Below are positions 33,114 through 34,784 of a DNA stretch of 34,784 nt, piece by piece. Below the pieces are notes generated by a model. It was not told where the DNA came from. It worked only from the letters and a program-made list of their open reading frames with translations, and made no database searches. Numbering within the stretch: the first letter of the stretch is position 1; the number at the start of each line of letters is the position of its first letter. The position numbers and the translations under genes are program-made. Location of the stretch: contig CAYXDO010000115.1 in the NCBI GenBank assembly GCA_964463485.1, positions 1 to 34,784 on the forward strand. The letters are read 5' to 3'. This DNA is from CAYXDO01 sp964463485. GTDB taxonomy: Bacteria > Myxococcota > Kuafuiibacteriia > Kuafuiibacteriales > Kuafuiibacteriaceae.

Positions 33114-34615
33114 AACACCTCGAAGAAATAAAGGCGCCGTGCCCCCCGGAGGAGTTGAGGGCCGAGAAATTCGCAACGCGAGATCGCGAGGCCCTCGAGC
33201 CCCACCTTTCCTCTTGCGCGACGTGTTCGGGAGAGTGGGAGAGTTGGACGCAGCTAGCCGCCACGGCCCAAGCGCTCCCGTTCCGACCGCTCGACCCTCA
33301 GAAGGTCACGCGGGTGCAGGAACGGCTACTTCTCGCCGCCGCAACTCACCGCTCCGAAAGATCCCGGGCACGGCCCGCCGCCGTGGCTGCCATCGCCGCC
33401 GTCGCCCTGGCCTGGTTGGCTTGGCCGAGCCCGTCCGAACAGGCTCCGCGCGGTGCCGTCGAAGCCGCTCCCGGCACCGAATTTACCCACCTGACGAACC
33501 ACGCCGGCGCCGGCGCGATCCGCGAAGACGAGGTCGTTCATGTGACGCGAGGACGAGTGCGAGTGGACGTCAAGAAGCTCGGACCGGGCGAACGGTTTAG
33601 AGTCATGACCAAAGACGCCGAGGTCGAGGTGAGGGGCACTTCCTTCGACGTCGAGGTCGACCAAGAAACGCTCGTCTCCGTGCGAGTGCGCGAGGGGCGA
33701 GTCGAGGTGCGACCGGTCGGAGGAGCTCCCGTCGTACTCACCGCAGGGGGATCATGGCACCGCGCGGCCTCGGGCAGCCTGGCGAAAATCGCGGATTCCG
33801 AGAAAATCGCGGACTACGAGAAAAGCGCGGACTCCGAGAAAAGCGCGGACTCCGAGAAAAGCGCGGACTCCGAGAAAATCGCGGACTCCGAGAAAATCGC
33901 GGACTCCGAGAAAATCGCGGACTCCGAGAAAATCGCGGATTCCGAGAAAATCGCGGATTCCGAGAAAATCGCGGATTCCGAAAAGCCAACCTCTCGCGTC
34001 AGGAGCACGTCGGAGGGATCACATCTCGAGCCCCGAAGCCGAGCGCTCAAAGCCAAGGATGAGAGCAAGCCTGTGCGAACGCCCAGTCTCCGCGCCAATG
34101 ACCCGTTCGCCCAAATCAGCCCGACAACTCGAGCCATCGCGCCCAAAGGTGAAAGACCAGGCGGAGCCGCAGTCTCGGCACCCGGCCCCGCGACGGCGTC
34201 GCTCACCCCCCCCATCGCAGCGCGCCCCGCGGTTCCGGCACCGGCCGCCGAGCTCGCATTCGCACGAGGCTGGGAAGCGCTGCGGGGATCGGACTTCGAA
34301 GGCGCAGCCAGGGAGCTGGCCGTCGCCGCCGAAGGCCGGGACTCGAACCTGAGATGGGAGGCCATGTACTGGCGGGGCGTTGCGCTCGTTCGAGCTGGAC
34401 ATCGTGCTGCGGCCAGCTTCGCGTTCATTCAAGTCATGAACGCCAGCCCGGCGTCCCCACAACACGACGAAGCCACGCTCGCGGCCGGATGGAACGAACT
34501 GGCGCTGGGACACACAAACAACGCTCGAGACCTCTTCACTCGAGCAAGCCGTTCCAAAGACGCGAGCATCGCAAAGCGAGCGAATAGAGGCCTCCACCAG
34601 AGCCAACAGCGCTAA
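33110..34615 (+). CDS. FecR-type anti-sigma protein with repeat tail and TPR end
   Basis: This 501-residue protein is likely the partner of the sigma factor. An N-terminal zinc-finger-like segment (HLSSCATC, residues 32-39) is typical of anti-sigma proteins. One membrane helix lies at about 89-105. A FecR domain (about 125-215; GRVRVDVKKLGPGERFRVMTKDAEVEVRGTSFDV) follows outside the membrane. Eleven KIADSE-type hexapeptides (about 226-291) and a Pro/Ala linker come next. A helical TPR-like end runs from about residue 380 (FARGWEALRGSDFEGAARELAVAAE...). ATG at 33110 overlaps the sigma stop (ATGA). Ligand or signal is not known. Confidence 0.9.
   Translation: MKHLEEIKAPCPPEELRAEKFATRDREALEPHLSSCATCSGEWESWTQLAATAQALPFRPLDPQKVTRVQERLLLAAATHRSERSRARPAAVAAIAAVALAWLAWPSPSEQAPRGAVEAAPGTEFTHLTNHAGAGAIREDEVVHVTRGRVRVDVKKLGPGERFRVMTKDAEVEVRGTSFDVEVDQETLVSVRVREGRVEVRPVGGAPVVLTAGGSWHRAASGSLAKIADSEKIADYEKSADSEKSADSEKSADSEKIADSEKIADSEKIADSEKIADSEKIADSEKIADSEKPTSRVRSTSEGSHLEPRSRALKAKDESKPVRTPSLRANDPFAQISPTTRAIAPKGERPGGAAVSAPGPATASLTPPIAARPAVPAPAAELAFARGWEALRGSDFEGAARELAVAAEGRDSNLRWEAMYWRGVALVRAGHRAAASFAFIQVMNASPASPQHDEATLAAGWNELALGHTNNARDLFTRASRSKDASIAKRANRGLHQSQQR
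33784..33981 (+). repeat. 11 x 18-bp in-frame tandem repeat
   Basis: Eleven copies of a unit close to GAAAATCGCGGACTCCGA run from 33784 to 33981. They code for the hexapeptides KIADSE, KIADYE, three KSADSE and six KIADSE. The third-from-last variations (gattcc/gactcc) change the DNA but not the protein. Since 18 is a multiple of three, slippage would change the length of the outer linker of the anti-sigma protein but keep the frame. Confidence 0.95.
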
Positions 34616-34653
34616 CAGCGCTAACAGCACCAATCTCCATTTCAAATCGTCAG

Positions 34654-34709
34654 CGTCGCATCATCGTCGTCGCATCATCGTCGTCGCATCATCGTCGTCG
34701 CATCATCGT
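34654..34709. repeat. 4 x 14-bp tandem repeat at the right end
   Basis: Four perfect copies of CGTCGCATCATCGT lie between 34654 and 34709, followed by a decayed copy (ctcatcattgtcgg). The rest of the window (to 34784) has GC-rich simple runs with GCAGACG words and no gene. The array sits 38 bases beyond the anti-sigma stop. Confidence 0.9.
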
Positions 34710-34784
34710 CGGCTCATCATTGTCGGATGACGTAAGCGCAAACGCTGACGCCGACGATCTGGCGCAGACGATCCGACGCAGACG

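Noticed and set aside
33784..33981. CRISPR-like array
   Set aside because: The 18-bp units follow each other without spacers and are in frame inside the anti-sigma gene.

Overview
The window looks like chromosomal DNA from a high-GC, predatory- or soil-type Myxococcota bacterium (old Deltaproteobacteria). The basis is the gene content: two transmembrane Ser/Thr protein kinases, PEGA-type and carboxypeptidase-regulatory-like surface domains, a Myxococcus-type PilZ protein, many lipoproteins, a lone membrane histidine kinase and strongly GC-biased third codon positions. Species cannot be given. Both ends of the window lie in short tandem repeats (a 7-bp unit on the left, a 14-bp unit on the right), so it may be a whole contig broken at repeats. 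No tRNA, rRNA, CRISPR array, transposase or phage gene was seen.

Layout. 1-2.8 kb: heptamer repeat, three near-perfect parS-like palindromes (200-213, 1491-1504, 1723-1736), an Rsm22-type methyltransferase and a very basic coiled-coil protein; this resembles an origin-proximal ParB-binding region. 2.8-12.3 kb, mostly minus strand: a surface protein with repeated regulatory-like domains, a PEGA-tailed Ser/Thr kinase translationally coupled to RNase HII, a YkgJ-type Cys-cluster protein (plus strand), a second Ser/Thr kinase coupled to a membrane-anchored PEGA-like protein, and a Slt-type lytic transglycosylase. 12.4-14.3 kb: a divergent two-PilZ/TPR protein. 14.3-14.8 kb: a gene-free stretch with a decayed AAA-ATPase-like fragment. 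14.8-18.3 kb: a coupled operon of a radical SAM protein, a 25-codon bridging ORF and two citrate-synthase-fold proteins that lack the usual catalytic residues. 18.4-25.6 kb, minus strand: pyruvate phosphate dikinase, a lipoprotein, then a histidine kinase coupled to an acetolactate-synthase-like TPP enzyme. 25.7-28.7 kb: a secreted lipase, then a copper/cytochrome cluster (membrane cytochrome c, SCO1/SenC, PCu(A)C, a c'-like heme lipoprotein).

28.9-34.6 kb holds the most unusual content: a tightly packed plus-strand operon of two cysteine-rich lipoproteins, a third lipoprotein, an ECF sigma factor and a FecR-type anti-sigma protein. The first lipoprotein (622 aa, 64 Cys) carries three ~100-residue modules, each with five consecutive CX9C (once CX10C) motifs followed by CX3CX10C. 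The second lipoprotein carries one diverged copy. This alternating CX9C/CX7C spacing resembles an extended form of the eukaryotic twin-CX9C (CHCH) fold, and I do not recognise it as a described bacterial family. With the sigma/anti-sigma pair in the same transcript it suggests an envelope-stress or redox-linked surface system.
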